64,000 nucleotides of DNA from Flavobacterium luminosum (GTDB lineage Bacteria; Bacteroidota; Bacteroidia; Flavobacteriales; Flavobacteriaceae): positions 620,001 through 684,000 of the forward strand of contig NZ_JAMLJM010000001.1 of the NCBI RefSeq assembly GCF_023635005.1. The letters are read 5' to 3'. The translations under genes and the position numbers were made by a program. The notes under the pieces are model-generated. The model saw only the letters and a program-made list of their open reading frames with translations, did no database searches and was not told the DNA's origin. Numbering within the stretch: the first letter of the stretch is position 1; every line of letters begins with the position of its first letter. This document shows positions 17,225 through 26,471 of this stretch, in pieces.

Positions 17225-17257
17225 AAAAAGACCTCATCACAGAGGTCTTTCTTTTTT
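17224..17257. terminator. Bidirectional terminator hflX / DUF2480
   Basis: AAAAAAGACCTC and GAGGTCTTTCTTTTTTT form a stem over a short ATCACA loop. It lies between two converging genes and overlaps the last codons of the minus-strand one. Confidence 0.75.
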
Positions 17258-17755
17258 TGATTTGTACAATGGCACTGCAGAGCAAGCTTCTCCAAACATT
17301 ACACTCTTTGCTACTTGGAGTAACTTCTGAATGGCTATTGTATATACTTCATTAGGTACTTCTCTTTTAGAGCAACCTTTTAAAATGACTGGTTTTTGGA
17401 AATACTCCGTATAATCTAGCTTATTTAAAATATCCTGATACCATTCAATGATTGCGCTCTTCTTGGACCCGTGAATAACTTTAAGAGAAAAAGGAGCTAA
17501 ATGAACGGCAACCAAAGCAAAAGTCCAAGCAGGCAATATGGCTTCGGTTGAACAATATAACGCCACATATTTATCTTTAAACGGAGACCAATCGGTATTT
17601 TTTAATTGTTCTCTAAATTCGGATTCTCGCAAAATAATCCCTTCTAATAACCATTGTGAAATATCTAAATCTACCACATGTTCTTCAGGGAAATAATCTT
17701 CTAAGTCGAAGACCATTAAAGAACTTTGCGCTACTTTGTTTACTATTTCGTCCAT
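17237..17755 (-). CDS. DUF2480 family protein
   Basis: A 172-residue soluble protein matching DUF2480 (MDEIVNKVAQSSLMVFDLEDYFP at the start; YVALYCSTEAILPAWTFALVAV in the middle; GCSKREVP near 125). The family is largely restricted to Bacteroidota and of unknown function. It is the last gene of the suf transcript direction, 50 nt after the sufT-like gene, which makes a link to Fe-S assembly plausible but unproven. Two Cys residues (in YCSTEA and GCSKRE) are noteworthy but no known metal site is seen. Confidence 0.85.
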   Translation of the reverse strand: MDEIVNKVAQSSLMVFDLEDYFPEEHVVDLDISQWLLEGIILRESEFREQLKNTDWSPFKDKYVALYCSTEAILPAWTFALVAVHLAPFSLKVIHGSKKSAIIEWYQDILNKLDYTEYFQKPVILKGCSKREVPNEVYTIAIQKLLQVAKSVMFGEACSAVPLYKSKKERPL

Positions 17756-17805
17756 ATATAGTGTCAGTAATTAGTGTTTAGGAGAATTACAAGTAAAAAG
17801 GGAAA

Positions 17806-18129
17806 TTACAACATTCCCAATTCTAGCTTCGCTTCCTCACTCATTAAATCCTTGCTCCAAGGCGGGTCAAAAGTAATCTCCACTTCACAAGTTTTTACTT
17901 CGCCAATTTTTTCGATTTTTTCTTTAACCTCATTAGGTAAAGTTTCTGCTACAGGGCAATTAGGCGATGTTAATGTCATTAAGATTTTTACATCCATATC
18001 TTCATTGACATATACATCATAAATCAAACCCAGTTCATAAATATCTACGGGAATTTCTGGATCGTAAATCGTTTTTAAAACTTTTACTACCTCTTCTCCT
18101 AAATTGATTGTATCGTTAAATTCTTCCAT
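17806..18129 (-). CDS. sufT: SufT-like DUF59/MIP18 Fe-S assembly protein
   Basis: A 107-residue protein of the MIP18/DUF59 family with the signature DPEIPVDIYELGLIYDV (23-39), TLTSPNCPVAETLP with the conserved Cys, and the terminal VEITFDPPWSKDLMSEEAKLELG. Members help deliver Fe-S clusters to target proteins. Placed at the end of the suf genes as in many Bacteroidota. Name by family and context; the exact biochemical step is not settled. Confidence 0.9.
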   Translation of the reverse strand: MEEFNDTINLGEEVVKVLKTIYDPEIPVDIYELGLIYDVYVNEDMDVKILMTLTSPNCPVAETLPNEVKEKIEKIGEVKTCEVEITFDPPWSKDLMSEEAKLELGML

Positions 18130-18163
18130 ATTACTATTATTTTTAACATATAAGTCATATAAG

Positions 18164-18580
18164 TTAATCCCATAGTGTCTTATATATTTCGTTTACAAAT
18201 GTTTGTTGTCCTTCGTAGTAGATGTTCTTAACATTAAAATTAATTAATAAACCTATTGGTTTTACTAATAAGTTCATATAAGTCAAAAGCTGCGCTTCGT
18301 AAATTGGATTCATTTCTGCAACTGCTTTCAATTCAACCACTAAAATATTTTCAACTAAAATATCACATCGCAGTTTTGAATCCAATTCGAATCCCTTATA
18401 ATTTATTGGAATATTGAATTCTGAAATCAAATTTATATTTCGCAATTCCAATTCTTTTATTAAGCACTTATGATAAACCGTTTCTAATAATCCTGGCCCT
18501 AATCTTTTATGAACTTCAATAGCCGCTCCATTAACTCGATAAACTAAATCTTTTAATTGTGTCTTTGTTACATTTTTCAT
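18164..18580 (-). CDS. GxxExxY protein (PDDEXK_3-like)
   Basis: A 138-residue protein with the family name motif GLLETVY (RLGPGLLETVYHKCLIKELE) and nuclease-fold-like strands: CDILVENILVVELKAV (Asp and Glu-x-Lys of a PD-(D/E)XK core) and YEAQLLTYMN. The family is widespread and poorly understood; a nuclease activity is suggested by fold, not shown. It is inserted between sufE (71 nt) and the sufT-like gene (34 nt) on the same strand, an odd place for a nuclease-fold gene. Confidence 0.88.
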   Translation of the reverse strand: MKNVTKTQLKDLVYRVNGAAIEVHKRLGPGLLETVYHKCLIKELELRNINLISEFNIPINYKGFELDSKLRCDILVENILVVELKAVAEMNPIYEAQLLTYMNLLVKPIGLLINFNVKNIYYEGQQTFVNEIYKTLWD

Positions 18581-18651
18581 GGCGTGTATTAATTTTTGTG
18601 GTGTATATCATAGGGTAAAACTTAGATGGCTTATATGTTTAATTTATTTCG

Positions 18652-19071
18652 TTACTGCTTCGCTTGAAAAGCCAAAGCATACATTTTTATCTGTTTGATC
18701 ATTGAAACCAAGCCATTTGCTCTAGTAGGCGACAAGTGTTCTTTCAAACCAATTTCGTCTATAAATTGAGTATCAGCATCCAGAATGGCTTGAGGCGACT
18801 GATTGGAAAAAGCTCTGATTAAAATGGCTATTATTCCCTTGGTCAAAATCGCATCACTATCGGCAGTGAAAACCACTTTTCCGTCTTGTTCCTCTGCATG
18901 TACCCAAACTTTAGATTGACAGCCTTTGATGATGTTTTCGTCTGTCTTGTATTTCTCATCGATTAGAGGAAGGGATTTCCCCAATTCGATGATATATTCG
19001 TAGCGCTGCATCCAATCGTCAAACATTGAAAATTCGTCAACGATTTCTTCTTGTATTTCTTTAATTGTCAT
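18652..19071 (-). CDS. sufE: Cysteine desulfuration protein SufE
   Basis: A 139-residue SufE-family sulfur acceptor. It takes persulfide sulfur from the SufS desulfurase and passes it to the SufBCD scaffold. The acceptor Cys is C51 in ENIIKGCQSKVW, and the C-terminal LKEHLSPTRANGLVSMIKQIK is characteristic. Its start lies 4 nt after a small lipoprotein gene that separates it from sufS. Confidence 0.95.
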   Translation of the reverse strand: MTIKEIQEEIVDEFSMFDDWMQRYEYIIELGKSLPLIDEKYKTDENIIKGCQSKVWVHAEEQDGKVVFTADSDAILTKGIIAILIRAFSNQSPQAILDADTQFIDEIGLKEHLSPTRANGLVSMIKQIKMYALAFQAKQ

Positions 19072-19075
19072 TGTA

Positions 19076-19585
19076 TTATTCTTGAACCGTATAAGAAACT
19101 AATTTTTCTATCAATTTTGCTATTTCAGCGGGTGGATTTCCATGGTCAAAATCGACCGTTTTGAATTCTTTTCCCGACTTTGTTATTTTTAGATTGGCTA
19201 TGGCAGCACCATCATAGAAACGTTTTTGAGAAGGATCCTTCAAATTGGGCAAATTCTCTAATGCAACACCATCTAATAAAAGATCTAACTCTTTAGCTTG
19301 AGCTTTTGTTAATGAAACAGTATTGAAGAGATCTGAACCTCTTTGATTCGTAAAATAAGCTACTCCATTACTATACTTCACTTTGAGATAAAATCCTCTA
19401 GTATTTGCTTCGTATTCGGTCTCTATCATAGCTTGGTGCTGATTATTAGTTGCTTTATTTTCCGAATGAGTTCCGTTTGAAACTATTGTTTGTTCCTGTG
19501 TCACTATATCAGATGTTACCTTTTTACATTTGCAAGAAATCAACAAGGTAACTATTGACAATGTGATAAGTGCTACTTTTTTCAT
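19076..19585 (-). CDS. Lipoprotein of unknown function in suf cluster
   Basis: A 169-residue lipoprotein (signal with lipobox LLISC, Cys18, followed by KCKK). A Ser/Thr/Gln-rich linker to about residue 55 precedes a folded part with FYLKVKYSNGVAYFTNQRG and YDGAAIANLKITKSGKEFKTVDFDHGNPP. I do not recognise a named domain. It starts 16 nt after the sufS stop and ends 4 nt before the sufE start, so it must be co-transcribed with them although lipoproteins have no known part in SUF. Confidence 0.75.
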   Translation of the reverse strand: MKKVALITLSIVTLLISCKCKKVTSDIVTQEQTIVSNGTHSENKATNNQHQAMIETEYEANTRGFYLKVKYSNGVAYFTNQRGSDLFNTVSLTKAQAKELDLLLDGVALENLPNLKDPSQKRFYDGAAIANLKITKSGKEFKTVDFDHGNPPAEIAKLIEKLVSYTVQE

Positions 19586-19601
19586 AATGAATAGATTTAT
19601 G

Positions 19602-20816
19602 CTAAGAAAGCATCGTTTTGGCTTTCTTCACGGAATCTACAAAGATATCAATTTCTTCTTTGGTATTGTAGAACGAAAAGCTGGCACGTACGGTTCCCGG
19701 AATGTTAAAATAATTCATAATGGGTTGTGTACAATGATGTCCCGTGCGAACCGCTACCCCTAATTTGTCGATGATCGTTCCGATATCGTATGGGTGGATT
19801 CCCTCAATATTGAAAGATACTACCGACGTTTTATTTTCGGAAGTTCCGTAGATTTTCAGCCCTTCTATTTCCAACAATTTGGCTGTGGCATAAGCCAATA
19901 ACTCTTTTTCCTGCTTTTGAATATTTTCGAAACCTATTCCGTTCAGATAATCAATCGCAGTACCTAAAGCAATACCATCCGCAATATTAGGAGTGCCTGC
20001 TTCAAATTTATGAGGCAAATCAGCATAAGTAGTTTTTTCAAAAGTGACTTCTTTAATCATCTCACCACCCCCCATATACGGAGGCAATTGATTGAGCCAT
20101 GCTTCCTTTCCGTATAAAATTCCAACACCCGTCGGACCACAGATTTTATGACCCGAGAACACATAAAAATCACAATCCAAGGCCTGTACATCCGGTCGAA
20201 GGTGAGGCGTTGCCTGAGCCCCATCTATTAGAACCGCGGCCCCAACATGGTGTGCCTTGGCAATGATTTCTTCGATGGGATTAATAGTCCCCAAAGCATT
20301 TGAAATATGATTCACTGCTACGATTTTTGTCTTCTCAGAAAGCAAACGATCGTATTCTTCCATAATGAGTTCCCCTTTGTCATTCATGGGAATCACTACC
20401 AAAGTAGCCCCTGTACGTTCACACAAAAATTGCCACGGCACAATATTACTGTGATGCTCTAAGGCGGAAACCATAATTTCGTCCCCGGCTTTTATTAATG
20501 CAGTAAAACTACTCGCTACCAAATTGATACCTTGTGTCGTCCCTGATGTAAAAATCACTTCATGGCTGTGTTTCGCATTAATGTGCTGCTGCACTTTTCC
20601 TCTTGACACCTCGTAGGCATCAGTAGCCAATTGACTTAACGTATGAACTCCACGATGAATATTAGCATTAATTTCTTTGTAATAGTTCGAAATAGCATCT
20701 ATTACCACTTGCGGTTTTTGTGATGTTGCACCATTATCAAAATAAATTAATGGCTTACCATTAACCGTACAATTTAAGATGGGAAAATCGGCTCTTATTT
20801 TCTGGATATCTAACAT
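19602..20816 (-). CDS. sufS: Cysteine desulfurase SufS
   Basis: A 404-residue PLP enzyme that takes sulfur from cysteine for Fe-S assembly. PLP lysine K224 in FSGHKICGPTGVG, the HH pair at 121-122 in ALEHHSN, and the persulfide C362 in RTGHHCTQP mark the group II (SufS) class. First gene of the downstream suf unit: sufS, lipoprotein, sufE, GxxExxY, sufT-like, DUF2480. It is separated from sufD by a gene on the other strand, so it needs its own promoter in 20817-20963. Confidence 0.96.
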   Translation of the reverse strand: MLDIQKIRADFPILNCTVNGKPLIYFDNGATSQKPQVVIDAISNYYKEINANIHRGVHTLSQLATDAYEVSRGKVQQHINAKHSHEVIFTSGTTQGINLVASSFTALIKAGDEIMVSALEHHSNIVPWQFLCERTGATLVVIPMNDKGELIMEEYDRLLSEKTKIVAVNHISNALGTINPIEEIIAKAHHVGAAVLIDGAQATPHLRPDVQALDCDFYVFSGHKICGPTGVGILYGKEAWLNQLPPYMGGGEMIKEVTFEKTTYADLPHKFEAGTPNIADGIALGTAIDYLNGIGFENIQKQEKELLAYATAKLLEIEGLKIYGTSENKTSVVSFNIEGIHPYDIGTIIDKLGVAVRTGHHCTQPIMNYFNIPGTVRASFSFYNTKEEIDIFVDSVKKAKTMLS

Positions 20817-20963
20817 TGTATTATTTAGAATTTTTCTAAATACAAAAATAGTTATTTGGCCATGAATAGACGAAGGAAATTCGATAAATCTTTTTTATGA
20901 TTTGATAATCAGAAAAATTCACAAATTCAGGACAAATACTTAAATTGCATAAAAATCATTAGT

Positions 20964-22304
20964 ATGAAGAAAATTCTAGGCTATGCTGCTTTAGCCGTTG
21001 TGGGTATTTTGGGCACTGCTTTTTATGTGAACTATCCGAAACTAGATTTAATTTCGGGGTTTTCAGCCAAAAGTGTTGCCTCCGGTCACTTTCTGGACAA
21101 CAGATCTTTAGAAGTTATTGAAAAAGGCGATAACGATATCGACCTAATCCAATTAGCCACTAACGAAATAAATGAAAAAGAAAAAGCCGCGGAATCCTCT
21201 GTCTATGGTTTTAAAAACAGAAAAGCTATTTACCGAGAAGGATTGGGAGCAGTTTTGATTAATGATGAATATGATGCTTCTAAACCGTATTTGGTACCCA
21301 AAAGAACCATCACAAGTAATACATCTATTCCTTTTCCTTATGGCGATGGCGAACCATTACCAGGTACTTTTAGCAATATTGATTACAACCGATTAAACAA
21401 GGCCGTTGCTCAAGCTTTTGCACCAAATGAAGAAGGAAAAAAATGTACCCGAGCCGTTGTAGTAGTGTACAAAGACCAAATTATAGCTGAAAAATATGCT
21501 CCGGGTTTTTCGAAAGATTCCAGATTGATTGGCTGGTCCATGACAAAAAGTATTACCGCTACCTTATTCGGAATTTTACAAAAACAAGGAAAACTTAACA
21601 TCAATCAACCGGCTCCCATTGCCGAATGGCAAAATGACGAACGCAAAAACATTACCATTCATAACTTATTACAGATGAATTCTGGTTTGGAATGGGACGA
21701 AAACTACGATGACATTTCGGATGTAACCAAAATGCTGTTTCAGGAAAGCGACATGACTGTCTCGCAAATCCATAAACCGCTGGTAGGTAAACCCAATGCA
21801 AGTTGGAATTATTCTTCGGGAACGACCAATTTATTATCGGGTATCCTCAGAAAACAATTTAAAACCCATCAGGAATATTTAGATTTTTGGTACCGTGGAT
21901 TAATCGATAAAATTGGGATGCATTCGATGCTGATTGAAGCCGATTTGAAAGGAAATTACATTGGTTCTTCTTATGCCTGGGCCAATGCTCGCGATTGGGC
22001 AAAATTCGGGTTGTTATACTTACACAAAGGAAACTGGAATGGAGAACAATTATTTGATCCAACTTGGTCAAAATATGTGGCTACTCCGACTCCCACTTCA
22101 GAAAATCAATATGGCGCGCAATTTTGGTTAAATGCGGGAGGCAAAATGCCCGATGTACCCCGAGATGTTTATTATGCCGACGGATTTCAGGGACAACGCG
22201 TCTTCATCATTCCGTCTCACGACATGGTAGTGGTGCGTTTAGGCTACGACCACATCGATTTGAATGCATTGGTGAAAGAAATTTTAGCTAGTGTGAAGCA
22301 ATAA
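20964..22304 (+). CDS. Beta-lactamase-family serine hydrolase
   Basis: A 446-residue protein with an N-terminal membrane anchor or signal (about 4-22). The serine hydrolase core has S192-x-x-K195 in WSMTKS and a second motif Y283-S-S in WNYSSGT (classical class C enzymes have Tyr-x-Asn). DGFQGQRVFI near the end replaces the usual KTG/HTG box. Members of this group (beta-lactamase/transpeptidase-like) include esterases, peptidases and nylon-oligomer hydrolase relatives; I see no reason to call it an antibiotic resistance gene. It lies on the plus strand inside the minus-strand suf cluster, splitting sufD from sufS. Confidence 0.88.
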   Translation: MKKILGYAALAVVGILGTAFYVNYPKLDLISGFSAKSVASGHFLDNRSLEVIEKGDNDIDLIQLATNEINEKEKAAESSVYGFKNRKAIYREGLGAVLINDEYDASKPYLVPKRTITSNTSIPFPYGDGEPLPGTFSNIDYNRLNKAVAQAFAPNEEGKKCTRAVVVVYKDQIIAEKYAPGFSKDSRLIGWSMTKSITATLFGILQKQGKLNINQPAPIAEWQNDERKNITIHNLLQMNSGLEWDENYDDISDVTKMLFQESDMTVSQIHKPLVGKPNASWNYSSGTTNLLSGILRKQFKTHQEYLDFWYRGLIDKIGMHSMLIEADLKGNYIGSSYAWANARDWAKFGLLYLHKGNWNGEQLFDPTWSKYVATPTPTSENQYGAQFWLNAGGKMPDVPRDVYYADGFQGQRVFIIPSHDMVVVRLGYDHIDLNALVKEILASVKQ

Positions 22305-22340
22305 AAAAAAGAGGCTGTCCTTTTGAGACAGCCTCTTTAC
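22303..22340. terminator. Bidirectional terminator serine hydrolase / sufD
   Basis: AAAGAGGCTGTC and GACAGCCTCTTT form a perfect 12-bp stem with a 7-nt loop, with an A tract before it. It serves converging genes. The stem core is the same as in the terminator at 32271-32308. Confidence 0.8.
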
Positions 22341-22354
22341 TATTTTATCGACTA

Positions 22355-23671
22355 TTATAAATCAAAACCCATTTTCACGCCTAACTTATCGGCGATGATA
22401 CGGGCGATTTTAGCTTTTAATTCCGGTATTTTGATACTTGAAGTTACTTCACTGGTAAAAGCATACATCAATAACGCTTTGGCTTCTTTTTTAGGAATTC
22501 CGCGTTGTTGCATGTAGAACATCGCGCTTTCATCTAACTGTCCAATCGTACAACCGTGGGAACATTTTACATCATCGGCAAAAATTTCCAATTGTGGTTT
22601 TGCGTTGATGGTAGCTTTATCACCAATTAAAATGTTGTTATTTTGTTGGAAGGCATCGGTTTTTTGGGCTTCTTTTTCAACATAAATTTTACCATTGAAA
22701 ACACCTGTGGATTGCCCGTCTAAGATCGTCTTATAATTTTGATGACTTTCGCAATTGGGTTGCGCATGATGCACCAAAGTATAATGATCTACGTGTTGTT
22801 TATCACCAATAATAGTAATTCCTTTCAAGGTAGAATCGATTCGTTCGCCTTGGTGATAAAAATTCAAGTTGTTTCTGGTGATGTTTCCACCAAACGAAAA
22901 CGTATGTACCGCTACTCTACTCTCTTGTTTTTGTGCAATGTACGTATTGTCAATCAAATTGGCAGTTTGCACATCATTTTGAATTTTGTAATAATCAACA
23001 ATCGCACGTTTTTGAGCAAAAATTTCGGTTACCGAGTTTGTTAAAACGGGATTCGAATTCAAACTTTGATGACGTTCTACGATTTGCACGTGAGCGTTTT
23101 CTCCAACGATTACTAAATTTCGAGGTTGCACCATTAAAGCCGCTTCATTTCCGGTAGAGAAATAGATGATTTCGATAGGTTTCTCCACCACTTTACTTTT
23201 TGGAATATTGATGTAAGCGCCTTCCAATGAAAAAGCCGTATTTAAAGAAGTTAAACTCTCTTCTTTGCTCGCAATTTGATTGAAATACGTATCAATTACC
23301 ATTTTATATTTCGGTTTGGTCAATGCCGAAGACATCAAACAAACATCTAAACCTTCATGCGTAGTAGAAGATAAAAACGAACTAAAAATTCCGTCGATGA
23401 AAACTACTTTGTAGGTATCAATTTCGTGTAAGAAATACTTTTTTACGTCTTTAAATTCGATTGCATTATCCTTTTTTGGGAAAACCGAAAAATCATTTTT
23501 CAAAATGGCATTTAACGAGGTGTATTTCCAAGCTTCCTCTTTTTTGGTTGGGAAACCTTTGTTTTCGAAATTTTTTATGGCGTGATTTCGAACTTCGTGC
23601 AAATCTTCATTGTCTTTGATTTTTTCTTCAAAGGCCATGAAAGAAGCTAACATTTTTTCTTTCAACTCCAT
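22355..23671 (-). CDS. sufD: Fe-S cluster assembly protein SufD
   Basis: A 438-residue SufB/SufD-family subunit of the SufBCD scaffold. The C-terminal beta-helix core is seen in CSHGCTIGQLDESAMFYMQQRGI (378-400) and KALLMYAFTSEV. It is shorter and more divergent at the N-terminus than SufB, as usual. It starts 1 nt after the sufC stop. Last gene of the sufABCD unit; a terminator follows. Confidence 0.95.
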   Translation of the reverse strand: MELKEKMLASFMAFEEKIKDNEDLHEVRNHAIKNFENKGFPTKKEEAWKYTSLNAILKNDFSVFPKKDNAIEFKDVKKYFLHEIDTYKVVFIDGIFSSFLSSTTHEGLDVCLMSSALTKPKYKMVIDTYFNQIASKEESLTSLNTAFSLEGAYINIPKSKVVEKPIEIIYFSTGNEAALMVQPRNLVIVGENAHVQIVERHQSLNSNPVLTNSVTEIFAQKRAIVDYYKIQNDVQTANLIDNTYIAQKQESRVAVHTFSFGGNITRNNLNFYHQGERIDSTLKGITIIGDKQHVDHYTLVHHAQPNCESHQNYKTILDGQSTGVFNGKIYVEKEAQKTDAFQQNNNILIGDKATINAKPQLEIFADDVKCSHGCTIGQLDESAMFYMQQRGIPKKEAKALLMYAFTSEVTSSIKIPELKAKIARIIADKLGVKMGFDL

Positions 23672-23672
23672 A

Positions 23673-24425
23673 TTATGCGGTTTGCTCTTGTTTAATCCAA
23701 TCGTATCCTTTTTCTTCTAATTCTAAAGCCAAATCAGCTCCACCCGTTTTTACGATTTTTCCGTCCATTAAAACGTGAACGAAATCTGGAACGATATAGT
23801 CTAACAAACGTTGGTAGTGCGTAATTACTAATACCGCGTTGTTTTCGTTTTTCAATTTGTTTACACCATTGGCAACAATTCGTAACGCATCGATATCCAA
23901 ACCTGAATCCGTTTCATCCAAAATTGCGATTTTTGGTTCTAACATGGCCATTTGGAAAATTTCGTTACGTTTCTTTTCACCACCCGAAAAACCTTCGTTT
24001 AGAGAACGTGACAAAAATTTTCTGTCCATTTCTAACAACTCTGATTTTTCACGGATTTTCTTCAACATTTCATTCGCTGGCATTTCTTCTTCGCCATTCG
24101 CTTTGCGCTTTTCATTAATAGCTGTTTTGATGAAATTCGTTACCGAAACACCTGGAATTTCCACTGGATATTGGAACGATAAGAACACGCCTTTGTGTGC
24201 TCTTTCTTCAGGAGCTAATTCTGAAATTTCTTCTCCGTCTAAAAAGATTTCACCTTCAGTTACTTCGTAATTTTCGTTTCCAGCAATGATAGAAGATAAA
24301 GTAGATTTTCCGGCACCGTTAGGCCCCATAATCGCATGCACTTCTCCTGCTTTAATTTCAAGGTTAATCCCTTTTAATATGTCTTTGTCTTCTACCGAAG
24401 CGTGTAAGTTTTTTATCTGTAACAT
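23673..24425 (-). CDS. sufC: Fe-S cluster assembly ATPase SufC
   Basis: A 250-residue ABC-type ATPase with Walker [10 protein letters not shown] (34-42), Q-loop in [10 protein letters not shown], signature SGGEKKR, Walker B with [11 protein letters not shown], and switch His in ITHYQR. It drives the SufBCD complex without any membrane partner. Sits between sufB (36 nt) and sufD (1 nt). Confidence 0.97.
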   Translation of the reverse strand: MLQIKNLHASVEDKDILKGINLEIKAGEVHAIMGPNGAGKSTLSSIIAGNENYEVTEGEIFLDGEEISELAPEERAHKGVFLSFQYPVEIPGVSVTNFIKTAINEKRKANGEEEMPANEMLKKIREKSELLEMDRKFLSRSLNEGFSGGEKKRNEIFQMAMLEPKIAILDETDSGLDIDALRIVANGVNKLKNENNAVLVITHYQRLLDYIVPDFVHVLMDGKIVKTGGADLALELEEKGYDWIKQEQTA

Positions 24426-24461
24426 TTTGTAAATGTGTTATATATTCGAATTTATGATTGA

Positions 24462-25910
24462 CTATCCTACTGAACCTTCTAACGAAATTTCTAATAATTT
24501 CTGTGCTTCTACAGCAAATTCCATAGGTAATTTATTCAATACTTCTTTACTAAAACCATTTACGATTAAGGCAATGGCTTTTTCGGTTGGGATTCCGCGT
24601 TGGTTACAATAGAACACTTGGTCTTCTCCAATTTTTGAAGTCGTAGCTTCGTGTTCAATTTTTGCTGAAGCATTTTTACTTTCGATGTACGGGAAGGTGT
24701 GTGCTCCACAATTATTTCCCATCAAAAGTGAATCACATTGCGAGAAATTACGAGCATTTTCAGCTCTTGCTCCAATTTGCACTAATCCTCTATAACTGTT
24801 TTGTGATTTTCCGGCAGAAATACCTTTTGAAATAATGGTAGATTTAGTGTTTTTACCCAAATGAATCATCTTGGTTCCGGTATCCGCTTGTTGAAAGTTA
24901 TTGGTAACCGCAATCGAATAAAATTCTCCGATGGAATTATCACCTTTTAATACACATGAAGGGTATTTCCAGGTTACGGCAGAACCTGTTTCTACCTGTG
25001 TCCAAGAAATTTTAGCATTTTTCTCACACAAACCTCTTTTGGTCACGAAGTTGAAAACCCCGCCTTTACCTTCTTTATTTCCGGGATACCAGTTTTGAAC
25101 GGTTGAATATTTGATTTCAGCATCATCCAACGCGATTAATTCTACCACTGCAGCGTGCAATTGGTTTTCGTCACGACTTGGTGCGGTACAGCCTTCTAGG
25201 TAAGAAACATAACTTCCTTCATCCGCAATTACTAAGGTACGCTCAAACTGACCGGTTCCACCTTGATTGATACGGAAATAGGTAGACAATTCCATAGGGC
25301 AACGAACACCTTTTGGAATGTAACAGAAACTTCCATCTGAGAACACTGCCGAATTTAAAGCCGCATAGAAATTGTCTTTCTGCGGTACCACAGTTCCCAA
25401 ATATTTTTTAACCAATTCCGGATGTTCCTGAATGGCCTCGGAGATACTCATGAAAATAATGCCTTTTTCAGCTAATGTTTTTTTGAAAGTCGTTGCCACG
25501 GAAACCGAATCGACCACAATATCCATTGCCACACCCGCTAACTTTTTTTGTTCATCTAGTGAAATCCCTAATTTTTTGAAGGTTTCCAATAGTTCGGGAT
25601 CTACCTCATCCAGACTCGCATATTTATCTTTTTTCTTAGGTGCCGAATAATAGGATACCGCCTGAAAATCGGGTTTTTCGTAATTTACGTTGGCCCATTC
25701 CGGTTCTTCCATTTGCTGCCAGGCACGAAACGCCTCTAAACGCCAGTCGGTCATCCATTGTGGCTCGTTTTTCTTTTTAGAAATAGCACGAACAATATCT
25801 TCATTTAAACCCGCAGGAAATGTTTCCGATTCGATATCGGTATAAAATCCGTATTCGTATTCTTTATTTTCTAATTCGACTTTTAAATCGTCTTCTGTAT
25901 ACTTACTCAT
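24462..25910 (-). CDS. sufB: Fe-S cluster assembly protein SufB
   Basis: A 482-residue scaffold subunit on which clusters are built with SufC and SufD. Recognised by [16 protein letters not shown] [34 protein letters not shown], and [19 protein letters not shown] near the C-terminus. I place the start at the ATG 25908-25910 (MSKYTEDDL): it lies 10 nt after the sufA stop and homologues start there, whereas an upstream in-frame ATG at 25982 would overlap sufA by about 60 nt. Confidence 0.96.
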   Translation of the reverse strand: MSKYTEDDLKVELENKEYEYGFYTDIESETFPAGLNEDIVRAISKKKNEPQWMTDWRLEAFRAWQQMEEPEWANVNYEKPDFQAVSYYSAPKKKDKYASLDEVDPELLETFKKLGISLDEQKKLAGVAMDIVVDSVSVATTFKKTLAEKGIIFMSISEAIQEHPELVKKYLGTVVPQKDNFYAALNSAVFSDGSFCYIPKGVRCPMELSTYFRINQGGTGQFERTLVIADEGSYVSYLEGCTAPSRDENQLHAAVVELIALDDAEIKYSTVQNWYPGNKEGKGGVFNFVTKRGLCEKNAKISWTQVETGSAVTWKYPSCVLKGDNSIGEFYSIAVTNNFQQADTGTKMIHLGKNTKSTIISKGISAGKSQNSYRGLVQIGARAENARNFSQCDSLLMGNNCGAHTFPYIESKNASAKIEHEATTSKIGEDQVFYCNQRGIPTEKAIALIVNGFSKEVLNKLPMEFAVEAQKLLEISLEGSVG

Positions 25911-25920
25911 ATTTTTTGAT

Positions 25921-26250
25921 TTATAGAGAGAAACTCTCTCCACATCCACAAGTTCTTTGTGCATTTGGATTGTTAAAAACAAATCCTTTTCCGTTTAAAC
26001 CTCCAGAATATTCTAGTATGGTTCCTACTAAATATAAAAACGATTTTTTTTCTACGGCAATTTTTACATTGTTGTCCTCAAAAATTTTATCGTTTTCATT
26101 GATCTCTTTATCGAATTTTAATTCATAAGACAAACCTGAGCATCCGCCACTTTTAACCCCAACTCTAACGTAATCGTTAACCGGGTCAAAACCATCGTCT
26201 TTCATCATATCGATTATTTTCTTACTTGCTGATTCTGAAACCTTAATCAT
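25921..26250 (-). CDS. sufA: A-type Fe-S carrier (SufA/IscA/ErpA family)
   Basis: A 109-residue A-type carrier with the three conserved cysteines: C37 in [12 protein letters not shown] and C101, C103 in TCGCGESF. It receives clusters from the scaffold and passes them to apoproteins. First gene of the suf operon here, so the operon promoter should lie in 26251-26471; no IscR-like regulator gene is next to it. Name given by context. Confidence 0.93.
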   Translation of the reverse strand: MIKVSESASKKIIDMMKDDGFDPVNDYVRVGVKSGGCSGLSYELKFDKEINENDKIFEDNNVKIAVEKKSFLYLVGTILEYSGGLNGKGFVFNNPNAQRTCGCGESFSL

Positions 26251-26471
26251 ACCTAATTTTGATTTTGTCTAAATTAACGGCAAAGATATAACATAAAAAG
26301 CCTTTTTCATAATTACTAACATTTTTATAACTAATTGAAGAATAAAAATTATTTATATCCGTTTTTAACCTTTAAGTCTACTGCTAAACTCAAAATCATA
26401 AAACGTTAAAAATTCCGAACTTGAGATATAATAAAATTCTTATATTTGGAAGATCCAAAATCTACAAAACC

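Noticed and set aside
20964..22304. Antibiotic-resistance beta-lactamase
   Set aside because: The fold motif SxxK and YSS are shared by many esterases and peptidases; the KTG-type box is not standard and the N-terminal anchor region is long, so resistance is not supported.
23839..24270. 143-codon plus-strand frame
   Set aside because: Antisense shadow of sufC; no start signals or family resemblance.
25910..25982. Longer sufB starting at 25982
   Set aside because: It would overlap sufA coding sequence and adds 24 residues with no likeness to SufB.
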